DNA of 64,000 bases from an uncultured Rhodospirillaceae bacterium (GTDB lineage Bacteria > Pseudomonadota > Alphaproteobacteria > Rhodospirillales > Rhodospirillaceae): positions 124,001 through 188,000 of the forward strand of contig CALSLN010000016.1 in NCBI GenBank assembly GCA_943787205.1. The letters are read 5' to 3'. Numbering within the stretch: position 1 is the first letter of the stretch; each line of letters begins with the position of its first letter. The notes beneath the pieces were generated by a model. That model made no database searches. It worked only from the letters and a program-made list of their open reading frames with translations, and was not told the origin of the DNA. Made by a program: the position numbers and the translations under genes. Positions 29,123-41,883 of this stretch are shown here, one piece after another.

Positions 29123-29158
29123 CCCCAGATAGGCCCTCTAGGCCACTGCTGGGGCCTA
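29123..29158 (+). terminator. Hairpin after dnaA, possible terminator or attenuator
   Basis: CCCCAG (29123-29128) pairs with CTGGGG (29149-29154) around an inner GGCC/GGCC stem. An alternative pairing is TAGGCCC (29130-29136) with GGGCCTA (29152-29158). A weakly T-rich stretch (ATTTTA) follows about 10 bases later. It could reduce read-through from dnaA into dnaN. Confidence 0.4.
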
Positions 29159-29194
29159 AATAGGGCCATTTTATCTACCCTCTGACTCTCCCTG

Positions 29195-29203
29195 TGATAT
29201 ACT
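29195..29203 (+). promoter_or_regulatory. Candidate extended -10 promoter of dnaN
   Basis: TGA followed by TATACT forms an extended -10 element (TGnTATACT), about 200 bases upstream of the dnaN ATG in the 295-base dnaA-dnaN gap. No good -35 box is seen at 17 bases. The rest of this gap contains no convincing gene. Confidence 0.35.
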
Positions 29204-29401
29204 GATTTCCCTGTCGTGCGGTGGTCGACTCTCCGATTATTGCGCCTCCCCCAAATTTTATCGACAGGGGCTCGGAAAGTGCTTGTTTTCTGCCGTTTTT
29301 TACGGCGAGAGGGCTCTTGAGAGACGGGGGAAGACTCGTCGAGACCAGCGATGCGTTCCGCTTAGCGGTCTTTTGTTGAAAACTAAAGAATACGGCCGCA
29401 T

Positions 29402-30513
29402 ATGAAACTCGTTATTGAACGGTCTGCGCTCCTTAAATCTCTGGGTCACGTCCAGAGCGTTGTTGAGCGGCGGACCACGATCCCCATTCTTTCCAACGTG
29501 CGTCTTGATGCTGCCAAAGGCAGTCTCAGCCTCAATGCGACGGACATGGACCTCGAGATTGTCGAATCTGCACCGGCTGAGGTCGGCCAAGGGGGCGAAA
29601 CCACAGCCCCAGCCCACACCATGTACGATATCGTACGTAAGCTACCCGACGGCGCTCAAGTGGAGCTGGCGTTCGGTGGCGATGGGCAATTGACCCTGAC
29701 GTCTGGTCGCTCCCGCTTTCAGCTTGCTTGTTTACCGGTCGATGACTTCCCGGCGTTGGCATCTGGAGACTTCTCCCATACGTTCAGCTTGTCGGCGACG
29801 GACCTCCGTTCTTTGATCGATCGCACCCGATTTGCGATCTCAACCGAGGAAACCCGTTACTACCTGAATGGTATTTATTTACACGGCACAGATAGCGACG
29901 GCGTTGATGTTCTTCGTACTGTTGCGACTGATGGTCATCGCTTGGCGCGGGTCGAGCTACCGTTACCTGATGGTGCGGCGGGCATGCCCGGCATCATTGT
30001 GCCCAGAAAGGCAGTCTCTGAAGTCCGCAAACTTATCGAAGAAGCTGAAGGCGACGTTACGGTTTCGTTGTCCGATGCCAAGATTCGGTTCTCGATCGGG
30101 AATACGGTCTTAACGTCGAAACTGATCGACGGCACGTTCCCTGATTACGAACGAGTCATTCCGCAGGGCAATGACAAAGTGCTTGAAACAGATTGTAAGA
30201 CTCTGTCCAAAGCAGTGGACCGCGTTTCCGCAATCAGTTCTGAGAAGTCTCGCTCGATCAAACTGAATATGGAAAAAGGTTTGGTTACGTTGTCTGCATC
30301 CAGCCCTGAAAATGGCAGCGCCATTGAAGAGGTTGAGGCATCGTACGACGCGAGTCAGCTCGAGATCGGTTTTAACTCTCGCTATTTGCTCGACATCATG
30401 CAGCAAATCGAAGGTGACGCTGCACGCTTTACGATGGCTGACGCAGCCTCGCCAACTGTCATTCGTGACGTGTCTGATGGGTCGGCTGTCTACGTTCTGA
30501 TGCCGATGCGGGT

Positions 30514-30517
<4 letters not shown>
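29402..30517 (+). CDS. dnaN: DNA polymerase III beta subunit (sliding clamp)
   Basis: 371 residues, normal length for the ring-forming clamp that tethers replicative polymerase to DNA. Recognisable segments are the start MKLVIERSALLKSLGHVQSVVERRTTIPIL, LPVDDFPAL, RYYLNGIYLH, VATDGHRLARVELPLP, and the end SPTVIRDV...YVLMPMRV, typical of the C-terminal clamp domain. The stop overlaps the recF GTG by GTGA. Confidence 0.98.
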
Positions 30518-34211
<3,694 letters not shown>

Positions 34212-34576
34212 ACCGCTAACATCGACCCGCGAATTGGGTTTGCGGTCTGTCTGTATCTAGGGTCTGCTAAAAAAATGATCCGCGCCATAAGGTCTATAAA
34301 TGTACTGATTGGCCCAACCTATTAAGTCATATCTATTTTTATTTATGACTGTGGCATTTCGGCCACAAATTGACCAATCTGTGGCGATTTAGCAATGCGG
34401 CGCCAAAACCCTATGGTCTCTAAGTGGATACGGCTTGCCATTGCGTCTCAATCGCCCACTCTCTGAACGTTCGTTCTAAAAGTCGCGGGTCTGATGCGGT
34501 CACGCATAATGGCCTGTGCGGGGGATTTACAGTTATTCGAGCCAAAGGGCTCAATTTTGGGAAGGAGAGACCACCC
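34212..34576. other. Leader region between gyrB and the TonB-dependent receptor
   Basis: 365 bases. The frame of the receptor is open from 34424, but its first 51 codons (Cys/His-rich, no SD) do not look coding. Visible structure: TGTGGC-N6-GCCACA around 34350-34370, a further TGTGGC nearby, and GAGCC/GGCTC around 34537-34552 just before the receptor SD. No riboswitch class or Fur-type box was recognised. Confidence 0.4.
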
Positions 34577-37051
34577 ATGCCACGTCAAACGCCACTCTTA
34601 AAGGCAGCGCTCTACGGCAGCGTCGCCCTGTTTACGAGCTCGCTCGCCGCCGAGGCCGTCGCGCAGCAGCTCGCCATCGAGGAAATCACCGTTACATCTC
34701 GTAAGCGTGAAGAAACCTTGCTTGAGATTCCGGTCTCGGTGACCGCGTTCTCGCAAAGTGATATCGATGCTTTGGGCGTAAGAGACCTAGAGTCGCTCTC
34801 AAAAGTCACGGTCGGGTTTGTTCTCGATAACGTTGGTCCTGGCGGATCCGGCGGGCGTCAAAACCCAGCCATTCGTTTCCGTGGCCTCGCTGTGCAACAG
34901 CCTGGCCCAGCGGCCCGAGCTGGTGCGGTGTTCTGGGACGGCGGTTACATTTCTGATGGCGCAGGTATTCTGCCCCTCATGGATTTAGAACGCGTTGAAA
35001 TAATCAAAGGCCCCCAGACTGCGTTCTTTGGCCGCAACACCTTCGCTGGTGCTGTGAGTTATATTCCAGCGGAACCAGGCGATGAATTCTCGGGCAAGGG
35101 ATCCGTCGATTTCTCCCCGTCACAACAGAGCAGCTACAACGTATCAGCAGCCGTGGGTGGTCCAATTACAGATACGGTTGGCCTTCGCGTTGCCGCGACC
35201 CAGAATCGCAAAGGCGCTGACTTTGAGTACGATAATGGCGATCCGGCCGGCGAAGAAAACACCACCGCAATTACTGCTGTGTCAACCTTCCAGGCCAACG
35301 AAGATTTTAAGCTCAAAGCGTCTGGTTTTTATGTACGGTCCGATGACACTCGGGCGCAACAGTCTCAGCGTGCAAACGTTCCGCTGGGTAGTTGTGATTT
35401 GCCCTATAGCGGTGAAATTCGAAATGTTGCCGATGGTTCCAGTGGCGGCACGTTCACGACAGATCTTTCTACGAGACCTGCGGGAAATGTCTTCTGTGGC
35501 AACATCCCTGACTGGGATGTGGTTGAGCCAAGCCTTTCCGATGTTGGCAAGCTCACCTCCAGCACGCCTTTGTTCCTGTTTTCAAACCCGCTGTCCTTTG
35601 TTCAGACACTTCCTGAAGAAGTTCAAGGCAAGGGTATTCCCGGCGCACCTGATGGCCTGGGCGCGGAATACAAACTATGGCGGATTGATCTTCAGGCCGA
35701 CTATGATCTTGCCAATGACGCAACCATTCATGCTCAGTTCACCCGGGGTGAGTCCTCTCACCAAGTTACGTGGGACAACAACTTCGGCATACCGGCAGGG
35801 TTTTTTCTTGCGTCCGGACCGTGGCTCGCAAATATTGCAACAGCTGTTCAAGATACCTACGCCGAGGCTCGTTATGTCTCAAGCGGTGAAGAGCGCTTAC
35901 GCTACATGCTCGGCGTGAGTTACTACAAGCAAACCAATGACCAAGCCTCATTCTCTTCATTCGGTGCAACGCACAATCTGAACTTCTCAGAAGGTAAAAA
36001 TATCGGTGTCTTCGGGTCGATTGACTACGATGTATCCGAACAATTTACCGTGTCTCTGGAAGGCCGTTGGAGCGAGGATACGCAAACCACCTTGTATGAT
36101 GGTGTTTCCACAGTCTCACCCGGGGCCGTAATTGATTTAGCCACCGGTCTGCCGACGGGTGCACTGACTGACTTGGAACAAAAGTACGATAAGTTCATGC
36201 CACGTGTGATCTTGTCTTACCAACCGACAGACACAACCAATTTCTACGCCAGTTGGTCGAAGAGTAATCTGCAAGGCATTTTCACCAATGCAGCAGACTA
36301 CTCTGCAGCCGTAGGGGTCCCTCTTTCAGCTTCCTTGGGCGATTTCACGCCAACCCAAGAGCTCTCAGCCTTTGAAGTGGGCGTAAAGCAACGGGTGTCT
36401 GATTGGCTTAATTACTCCATTGCGGCCTATCACATGGAATGGGACAACCAGACCTTCTTCGAGTTGAGCCCGGCGCCATTCTTCACCGCGGCTAACCTGT
36501 CCGGCGATGCCAAAATCAAAGGTGTGGATGTTGAAATCGATGCCTTTCCGACCGACTGGCTTAGGGTCACCGCAGGCGTGTCTTACAATGACGTAGAGTT
36601 GACAGACTTTGCCGGTGCCGGTTCTGTTGCCACATCCGTGCTGACAGGCCCGGGCGTGCTGTCTGCTGGTCAGCAAATCTCCGCTGTCGGCAACCGTCCA
36701 CGGTACACGCCGAACTGGACTGGAAGCATTTCCCCGACCATCCAGCTTAGCGAGTTGGCCGGGCTGGAAAATGATCTCTGGCTTCGTGTCGATGCCATTT
36801 ATCAAGGCAACTTCTTCGTTGATAACTTTGAGTACAACAAGGTTGCCAGTTACTGGAAGTTCAACGCCAGAATCCATGCTGACGTTGGCGATAACTTCGC
36901 CGTTGAGCTCTACGGCAGCAACCTGACCAACGATCTCAGCCACAACACGGCGGTTGGTACGACCAGCATCTTCTTTGGCGCAGACCGTAAGAATTTTGCC
37001 ACTCTACCGCGGAAAAGAGAGTTTGGTCTTAAGTTGATCAGCAACTTCTAA
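34577..37051 (+). CDS. TonB-dependent outer-membrane receptor
   Basis: 824-residue receptor that takes up a ligand using TonB energy. It has a signal peptide (about 1-31), a TonB-box-like EEITVTSRKREE right after it, a plug domain (IPVSVTAFSQSDIDALGVRDLESLSK...RVEIIKGPQTAFFGRNTFAGAVSYI, about 45-165), and a 22-strand-type barrel ending in a terminal Phe (LKLISNF), as expected for outer-membrane insertion. The start is ATG 34577 with GAAGGAGAG just upstream; the frame opens earlier at 34424 but without support. It resembles the large group of receptors first seen for siderophores and plant or complex carbon compounds. There is no neighbouring TonB, ABC or siderophore gene, so the ligand is open. 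Confidence 0.95.
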   Translation: MPRQTPLLKAALYGSVALFTSSLAAEAVAQQLAIEEITVTSRKREETLLEIPVSVTAFSQSDIDALGVRDLESLSKVTVGFVLDNVGPGGSGGRQNPAIRFRGLAVQQPGPAARAGAVFWDGGYISDGAGILPLMDLERVEIIKGPQTAFFGRNTFAGAVSYIPAEPGDEFSGKGSVDFSPSQQSSYNVSAAVGGPITDTVGLRVAATQNRKGADFEYDNGDPAGEENTTAITAVSTFQANEDFKLKASGFYVRSDDTRAQQSQRANVPLGSCDLPYSGEIRNVADGSSGGTFTTDLSTRPAGNVFCGNIPDWDVVEPSLSDVGKLTSSTPLFLFSNPLSFVQTLPEEVQGKGIPGAPDGLGAEYKLWRIDLQADYDLANDATIHAQFTRGESSHQVTWDNNFGIPAGFFLASGPWLANIATAVQDTYAEARYVSSGEERLRYMLGVSYYKQTNDQASFSSFGATHNLNFSEGKNIGVFGSIDYDVSEQFTVSLEGRWSEDTQTTLYDGVSTVSPGAVIDLATGLPTGALTDLEQKYDKFMPRVILSYQPTDTTNFYASWSKSNLQGIFTNAADYSAAVGVPLSASLGDFTPTQELSAFEVGVKQRVSDWLNYSIAAYHMEWDNQTFFELSPAPFFTAANLSGDAKIKGVDVEIDAFPTDWLRVTAGVSYNDVELTDFAGAGSVATSVLTGPGVLSAGQQISAVGNRPRYTPNWTGSISPTIQLSELAGLENDLWLRVDAIYQGNFFVDNFEYNKVASYWKFNARIHADVGDNFAVELYGSNLTNDLSHNTAVGTTSIFFGADRKNFATLPRKREFGLKLISNF

Positions 37052-37078
37052 ACCTCTTGCGACACGAACAAAGACTGG

Positions 37079-37113
37079 CCGGCTGCATCTTCGGGTGCAG
37101 CCGGTTTTCTTTT
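37079..37113 (+). terminator. Strong intrinsic terminator after the TonB-dependent receptor
   Basis: Perfect 9-bp stem CCGGCTGCA (37079-37087) and TGCAGCCGG (37096-37104) with an 8-base loop, then TTTTCTTTT. It lies 27 bases after the receptor stop. Confidence 0.92.
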
Positions 37114-37318
37114 GCCTGCTCGGTCTTAATCTGTGTGCGCGCTGCCCATGCCTGGAAACTGGTTTGAAGTCAGGCCAGTACGTGTCGACTTGAATCCATA
37201 CTCGTTTGTAAATCTGTCAAACGGTTGAATATGCGCGATAAAATTTTAGAAACCCCGTCATGCATGGGCTCGTTCTTCGTAAAATCAGTATTTTTTTAGG
37301 GTGGATCGCCGCGCAGGC

Positions 37319-37526
37319 TTAAGGGTCGTTGACGGCGACCTGGACGCGATCATCACCCTCTTTGAGGGGCGTCGACCGTATCAAGGTGATCCTCCCAGGT
37401 GTCGGCATACTCAGCAAGGGCGAGAGCTAACACCTCGTCGATAGGTTTCTCCAATCGCTCGGCCAGCGCTTTCAGGCGGGCTTCTAGGTCTTCTGATATG
37501 GCGATTGTGACGGATGTCGTATTCAC
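37319..37526 (-). pseudogene. Ribbon-helix-helix protein, probably frameshifted near its end
   Basis: The open part (37353-37526, 57 residues from GTG with AGGAG just upstream) reads as a CopG/RHH DNA-binding domain: TTSVTIAISEDLEARLKALAERLEKPIDEVLALALAEYADTW. It then ends APQRG-stop. Removing one base from the four-base run at plus 37366-37369 extends the frame as DALKEGDDRVQVAVNDP to a TAA at 37319. That reads like a natural end of such a protein (inference). RHH proteins of this size are antitoxins or small repressors. No toxin gene is visible next to it. The longer frame from 37568 has no ribosome-binding support. Confidence 0.6.
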
Positions 37527-37644
37527 CGGTCGCTCCTTATTTTGAGGTCGGTTTGTTGCCGCCCTCATGCTGTTAATGTCTGACTAACCGTAGATATGCC
37601 ACACTTTGACCGTACCTAACCAAATTACATGGTCGGCGAGGGAT

Positions 37645-39552
37645 ATGGCTACGTCAAAAAAACCTAAAAACGTTAAGAAAGCTCAAAAGTCCGCCCGTAA
37701 CGAGAAGGTGTCGCGCGGCTGGTGGTTCTGGCTTTCTAACGGCCTATCAGCCTTGATCTGGATGACCCTCCTGGCCGGGGGCGTGCTGGGCTATTTTGCG
37801 CTCGGCTTGCCGAACGTCGACGACGTTGTCGCCTCAACCCGACGCCAACCCATCCTGACCGTCCGGGATGCCCAAGGCGGAGACATCGTTCGCATTGGCG
37901 CTCTGTACGGGGAAGCGCTCTCCGTCTCTGATTTGCCACCCGCCCTGCCCGCAGCGGTGATGGCCATCGAAGACCGCCGCTTCTACAGCCATTTCGGCAT
38001 AGACCCCCGCGGCTTTGCACGCGCTATGCTCGCGAACATACGGGCTGGCTCTGTCGTTCAGGGTGGCAGTACGATTACACAGCAGGTTGCGAAAAACCTC
38101 TTTCTGACGCCCGAACGCACGATCGCCAGGAAGATCAGGGAAGCTCTGCTGGCCTTGTGGCTGGAGCAAAAATTCACCAAAGAGCAAATCCTGACTCTCT
38201 ATTTGAACCGTGTGTACTTGGGGTCGGGAACGTATGGAGCTGAAGCCGCAGCCCAAACTTATTTCGGCCGCTCTGCCCGCGACCTCTCGGTCTATCAGGC
38301 CGCGATGATTGCAGGGCTCATGAAAGCCCCATCTCGTTACAATCCAAAAACGGATATCGATGCAGCGCGCGCGCGGACAGCGGTTGTCCTGCAGGCCATG
38401 GTCGATGCCGGGTATCTGACGTCCGAGCAATCAGCAGCGGCCAAGAGCGGCGGTCAGGTGCGCGTGAGCAAGGGTGTCTCTGGTAGGGGGCGGTATTTCG
38501 CCGATTGGGTTCTTGCAACGCTGGACGGCCTTGTGGGGCCTATTGAAGACGACCTCGTCGTTCACACGACTTTAGACCCTGATGTTCAATCGTCTTCAGA
38601 ACGCCGTTTGTCTGCGGCGCTTTCGGGTGATGCCGAAAAGAGGGGCGCAGAGCAAGGCGCAATTGTTGTGTTGTCGCCGGATGGCGCAGTTCGAGCTTTG
38701 GTCGGAGGACGTGACTATAAATCGAGTCAATTTAACCGTGCCGTTCAGGCGCGCCGCCAACCTGGTTCCGCCTTCAAGCCGTTCGTTTATTTGTCTGGTT
38801 TGGAAGCGGGTCTCAAGCCGACCGATATTTTGAAAGATGCGCCGATCAACATCGATGGATGGCGGCCAAAAAATTTCTCCGGAACCTACGAAGGGGACAT
38901 TTCTCTTGAGGATTCTCTGGCGAGGTCGATCAATACGGTTGCTGTTCGTGTCGCTCGAAAAGCTGGGCCAACTGCGATTGCTGAGACGGCGCGACGGGTT
39001 GGTATCTCAACACCGCTTGCTAATGATTTAGGCCTTGCACTAGGTACGTCCGAAGTCAGTTTGATTGAATTAACTGCGGCCTATGCCCCGTTCTCAAACG
39101 GCGGCGTCGCAATCGTGCCCTATGGCATCATTGATGTCGTTACGAACGATGGTCGTGTTCTGTACCGACGTCAGGGCGGTGGTCTCGGTCGAGCAGCAGA
39201 CCCTGAACACGTGGGGATGATGAATCGCATGCTGTCCAAGACCATGATGACGGGGACAGGAAAAGGCGCGCAACTTGATCGCCCGTCTGCGGGCAAAACA
39301 GGTACCAGCCAAGACTTCAGGGATGCATGGTTTGTCGGGTATACGCCAGACTACATTGCCGGCGTTTGGGTTGGGAACGACGCTGGTAAAGGCATGAAGG
39401 GTATTACAGGGGGCGGTGTTCCCGCGCGCGTTTGGCGTGATGTGATGCTAGAAGCCCACCGTGGTGCACCGGCGACGGCTCTTGCTGGATGGATTCCGCC
39501 GAAGCCAGTCGATACGCTTACGCGGTTTTGGCGTCGTCTGACGGGCGGATAA
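37645..39552 (+). CDS. Class A penicillin-binding protein, PBP1A type
   Basis: Bifunctional peptidoglycan synthase of 635 residues. A basic N-terminus and one membrane anchor (about 28-53) lead into a GT51 glycosyltransferase domain with AIEDRRFYSHFGID (catalytic E109), GGSTITQQVAKNLFL and KEQILTLYLNRVYLG. A transpeptidase domain follows with S375-x-x-K378 (PGSAFKPF), S428-I-N430 and K551-T-G. I chose ATG 37645 (MATSKKPK) because GGCGAGGG precedes it; TTG 37606 is less likely. It lacks the extra OB insert of long PBP1A forms, which explains the short length. Its 3' end overlaps the convergent exporter gene by 35 bases. Confidence 0.95.
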   Translation: MATSKKPKNVKKAQKSARNEKVSRGWWFWLSNGLSALIWMTLLAGGVLGYFALGLPNVDDVVASTRRQPILTVRDAQGGDIVRIGALYGEALSVSDLPPALPAAVMAIEDRRFYSHFGIDPRGFARAMLANIRAGSVVQGGSTITQQVAKNLFLTPERTIARKIREALLALWLEQKFTKEQILTLYLNRVYLGSGTYGAEAAAQTYFGRSARDLSVYQAAMIAGLMKAPSRYNPKTDIDAARARTAVVLQAMVDAGYLTSEQSAAAKSGGQVRVSKGVSGRGRYFADWVLATLDGLVGPIEDDLVVHTTLDPDVQSSSERRLSAALSGDAEKRGAEQGAIVVLSPDGAVRALVGGRDYKSSQFNRAVQARRQPGSAFKPFVYLSGLEAGLKPTDILKDAPINIDGWRPKNFSGTYEGDISLEDSLARSINTVAVRVARKAGPTAIAETARRVGISTPLANDLGLALGTSEVSLIELTAAYAPFSNGGVAIVPYGIIDVVTNDGRVLYRRQGGGLGRAADPEHVGMMNRMLSKTMMTGTGKGAQLDRPSAGKTGTSQDFRDAWFVGYTPDYIAGVWVGNDAGKGMKGITGGGVPARVWRDVMLEAHRGAPATALAGWIPPKPVDTLTRFWRRLTGG

Positions 39553-40741
39553 GGCCGCGCATTCTCGCGTGCACGTAGACAACGGCGGCGCATACCCAGC
39601 TGAGCAAAATGACCGCAAAAAGAGGGGTGGTTGTCCCGTTATGGAGATAGCCAGCGCTAAACCCAATGATTGCTCCTCCACTCATCTGCAAGAACCCAAT
39701 AGCGGAGGACGCCGTCCCTGCAATTTGAGGGAAGGGTGTTAGGGCACCAGCTGTGGCCGTCGGTAAAACAAACCCGCAGGCAAAGAACACGCCGACGATC
39801 GGAATAATAACGGCGGGTGTTGTCTCCACGCCACTGATGGCAAGACCAAAACCAAGCAGACCAAAGGTGAGTCCAAGGCTAATGCCAACGCCGATTATGC
39901 GAACGATCCCGATTTTGCGCACTAATTTTCCGGCTAACAATCCTCCGCATGCGTATCCAATCGCGACGAAGAAAAATAGATACCCAAATTTATCTGGCGC
40001 AACACCGAGGACGCCGATGATGACAAATGAGCCGACGGAGATAAAACTAAAGAGTGCGCCATAGGAAAACATAAGCGTTAGGGAAAACGCGAGAAATTGC
40101 GGCGTCTTCAAAATGTGAGAAAAATTATGTGCCATTTGCCTGGCTTGTGTTGCTGAATGATCGCGTTGAGCGTTTGTCTCTCTAAGCAGGATGTAAACCG
40201 CCAAGATAAAGAGGCCGCCGAGTATCGTGAGAGCGACGAAGTGGCTGCGCCATCCGAACAATACGTGCAGCCAACCGCCGATCATCGGTGCGACGGCGGG
40301 AGCAAGTGCCATCGCAGATGCGATGTAAGCCAGAAAACGTGCTGCCTCGTCCTTCTCGTAAACATCGCGCACGATAGCTCTGACAAGGACAGGCCCGGCG
40401 CACCCTCCAACCGCTTGTACGAAACGCCAGGCGATAAGAGCTTCGATCGATGAGGCTGCCATGCACCCAAGGCTGCCAATAACAAAAACAACCATTCCGC
40501 CAATCAGGATAGGCCGCCGCCCAAAACGATCTGACAAAGGCCCATAAATTACGGTCGCGCAGGCAAACCCACCGATGAAAACACTCATGGTCGCTTGGAC
40601 CCGAGAGATTGTCGTGTCGAAGGTTGCTGTAAGAGACGGCAACGACGGCAGGTACAAATCCGTCGATAGCGGTCCAAGAGCAACCATAAGAGTCAAAAGG
40701 AGGGTGACCTTTATGTCCTTGGGGTTGTTTTTTGGCGTCAT
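39518..40741 (-). CDS. Bcr/CflA-family multidrug MFS exporter
   Basis: About 407 residues with 12 predicted membrane helices. Signatures of the Bcr/CflA (DHA1) drug exporters are DLYLPSLPSLTATFDT near the N-terminus, motif A VIYGPLSDRFGRRPIL, and RAIVRDVYEKDEAARFLAYIAS. The family exports bicyclomycin, chloramphenicol, sulfonamides or cysteine; the substrate here is unknown. I chose ATG 40741 (MTPKNNPKD) over 40792. The last 35 bases overlap the end of the penicillin-binding protein gene on the opposite strand. Confidence 0.92.
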   Translation of the reverse strand: MTPKNNPKDIKVTLLLTLMVALGPLSTDLYLPSLPSLTATFDTTISRVQATMSVFIGGFACATVIYGPLSDRFGRRPILIGGMVVFVIGSLGCMAASSIEALIAWRFVQAVGGCAGPVLVRAIVRDVYEKDEAARFLAYIASAMALAPAVAPMIGGWLHVLFGWRSHFVALTILGGLFILAVYILLRETNAQRDHSATQARQMAHNFSHILKTPQFLAFSLTLMFSYGALFSFISVGSFVIIGVLGVAPDKFGYLFFFVAIGYACGGLLAGKLVRKIGIVRIIGVGISLGLTFGLLGFGLAISGVETTPAVIIPIVGVFFACGFVLPTATAGALTPFPQIAGTASSAIGFLQMSGGAIIGFSAGYLHNGTTTPLFAVILLSWVCAAVVYVHARMRGLIRPSDDAKTA

Positions 40742-41217
40742 TTTTAATGTTTCCCCGTCAGATATAAACCGAATACAAGTTAATACCTGCAAGGGTACGA
40801 TCTCGATGGCGAGACCCTATGCAAATCGCCAGGAACCCAAAAGAAAAAAGAAGAGTCCGATACTGACCTATCGGCGAACTCGTTTCGCCCCGATTCAAAC
40901 CTTGAGCATAAATGACTCAATTTGATCGATTTCTGTAACTTCCAGAACCCTATCAGCCAAACAAAGCAACTTAATATACGTTGAGGGAGTAGCATTTTAC
41001 ACTACATATACGTCGTTGGTTGAGCGCTAAAAAAATTACAAAGCGCGGCCATAACACTGAGTTAGGACTTCGTTAAATCTGACTCCTATAAAGTCAGCCG
41101 ATACAAAAAATAAACGACGTCCAGCCCAGGCCAGCGATCACAAGGGTAACGCACAAAAAGATAGGCAGCATGTCAGCCAACGCTTTGGAACGACATGCAT
41201 ATTTAAGGAGTGACCCC
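40742..41217. other. Intergenic region between the MFS and SleB genes
   Basis: About 476 bases between divergent genes. AT-rich in the middle (40940-41100). I see small inverted repeats (GCGCT 41024-41028 with AGCGC 41042-41046; CTGAC/GTCAG around 41080-41096) but no convincing promoter pair, RNA gene or terminator. A 25-codon hydrophobic minus-strand frame (41094-41168) has no ribosome-binding site. Confidence 0.4.
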
Positions 41218-41883
41218 GTGATCAGTAGGACTAAGTCTCTGACCATGCGTGTTCTGAAAACATATGTTGTCGCGTTTGCAGCCATGATGGTTTTGCATTC
41301 AACACAATCGCATGCCGCTGACATTCCAGACGATCTAATGATCGACTTGGATAGCCTCACCGTTTCAGAAACCGAATTCGTTTGCCTCGCGCTCAATGAT
41401 TATTTTGAAGCTCGTGGTGAAAGCCTTGCCGGACGACTTGCTGTTGCAAAGGTTGTTATCAATCGCGCAATGGATAAGCGTTACCCGACAAATGTTTGTG
41501 ATGTGATAAAGCAAAACAAAGCGCGCGTTATGCATCGTTGCCAATTTTCCTGGTACTGTGACGGACGCCCTGACACACCATACAATCGGGTTTCTTGGAT
41601 TCGATCCTTGAAGCTCGCTGCTGCTGTCTTACAGAAAGACTCCAGCATCGCTGATCCGACGGGTGGTGCGCTTTGGTACCATGCAGCATTCGTTCACCCA
41701 GCTTGGGCAGATAACCTGCAGGTCTCCGGTGTCGTAGGCGGTCACATCTTCTATGTTGACCTTGAAGGTAGCCGGTATGCCAAGGCATCGGTTAAGCGAG
41801 ACCCAATGGTTCCTGCCTTGCATCGTTTCTCTGAGTGGGTTGAATCCCGAGAGGCACGTCCAACTGCAATCGCAAGCCGCTAA
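41218..41883 (+). CDS. SleB-type cell wall hydrolase, exported
   Basis: 221 residues. A signal peptide (about 1-33, ending SHAADIP) precedes a Hydrolase_2/SleB domain with the catalytic Glu region CLALNDYFEARGESLAGRLAVAKVVINRAMDKRYP, CDVIKQN and QFSWYCDG. SleB proteins are lytic amidase/transglycosylase-like enzymes; in Gram-negative bacteria they probably trim peptidoglycan in the periplasm. Start GTG 41218 has AGGAG 8 bases upstream and gives a complete signal peptide; ATG 41245 would shorten it. It overlaps the end of the convergent metallopeptidase gene by 4 bases. Confidence 0.92.
   Translation: MISRTKSLTMRVLKTYVVAFAAMMVLHSTQSHAADIPDDLMIDLDSLTVSETEFVCLALNDYFEARGESLAGRLAVAKVVINRAMDKRYPTNVCDVIKQNKARVMHRCQFSWYCDGRPDTPYNRVSWIRSLKLAAAVLQKDSSIADPTGGALWYHAAFVHPAWADNLQVSGVVGGHIFYVDLEGSRYAKASVKRDPMVPALHRFSEWVESREARPTAIASR

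Noticed and set aside
34212-34576. Riboswitch or Fur-type control before the TonB-dependent receptor
   Set aside because: Small hairpins are present, but no conserved riboswitch core or Fur-box pattern was recognised.
36365-36943. 192-codon minus-strand frame inside the TonB-dependent receptor
   Set aside because: Opposite an intact barrel-coding region, no known motif and no ribosome-binding support.
37319-37526. Complete toxin-antitoxin pair around the ribbon-helix-helix gene
   Set aside because: No toxin-sized partner frame with a ribosome-binding site is visible on either side; the downstream 22-codon frame does not resemble a toxin.
41094-41168. 25-codon hydrophobic minus-strand peptide before the SleB gene
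   Set aside because: No ribosome-binding site and no neighbour support; a short hydrophobic frame is expected by chance in AT-rich DNA.
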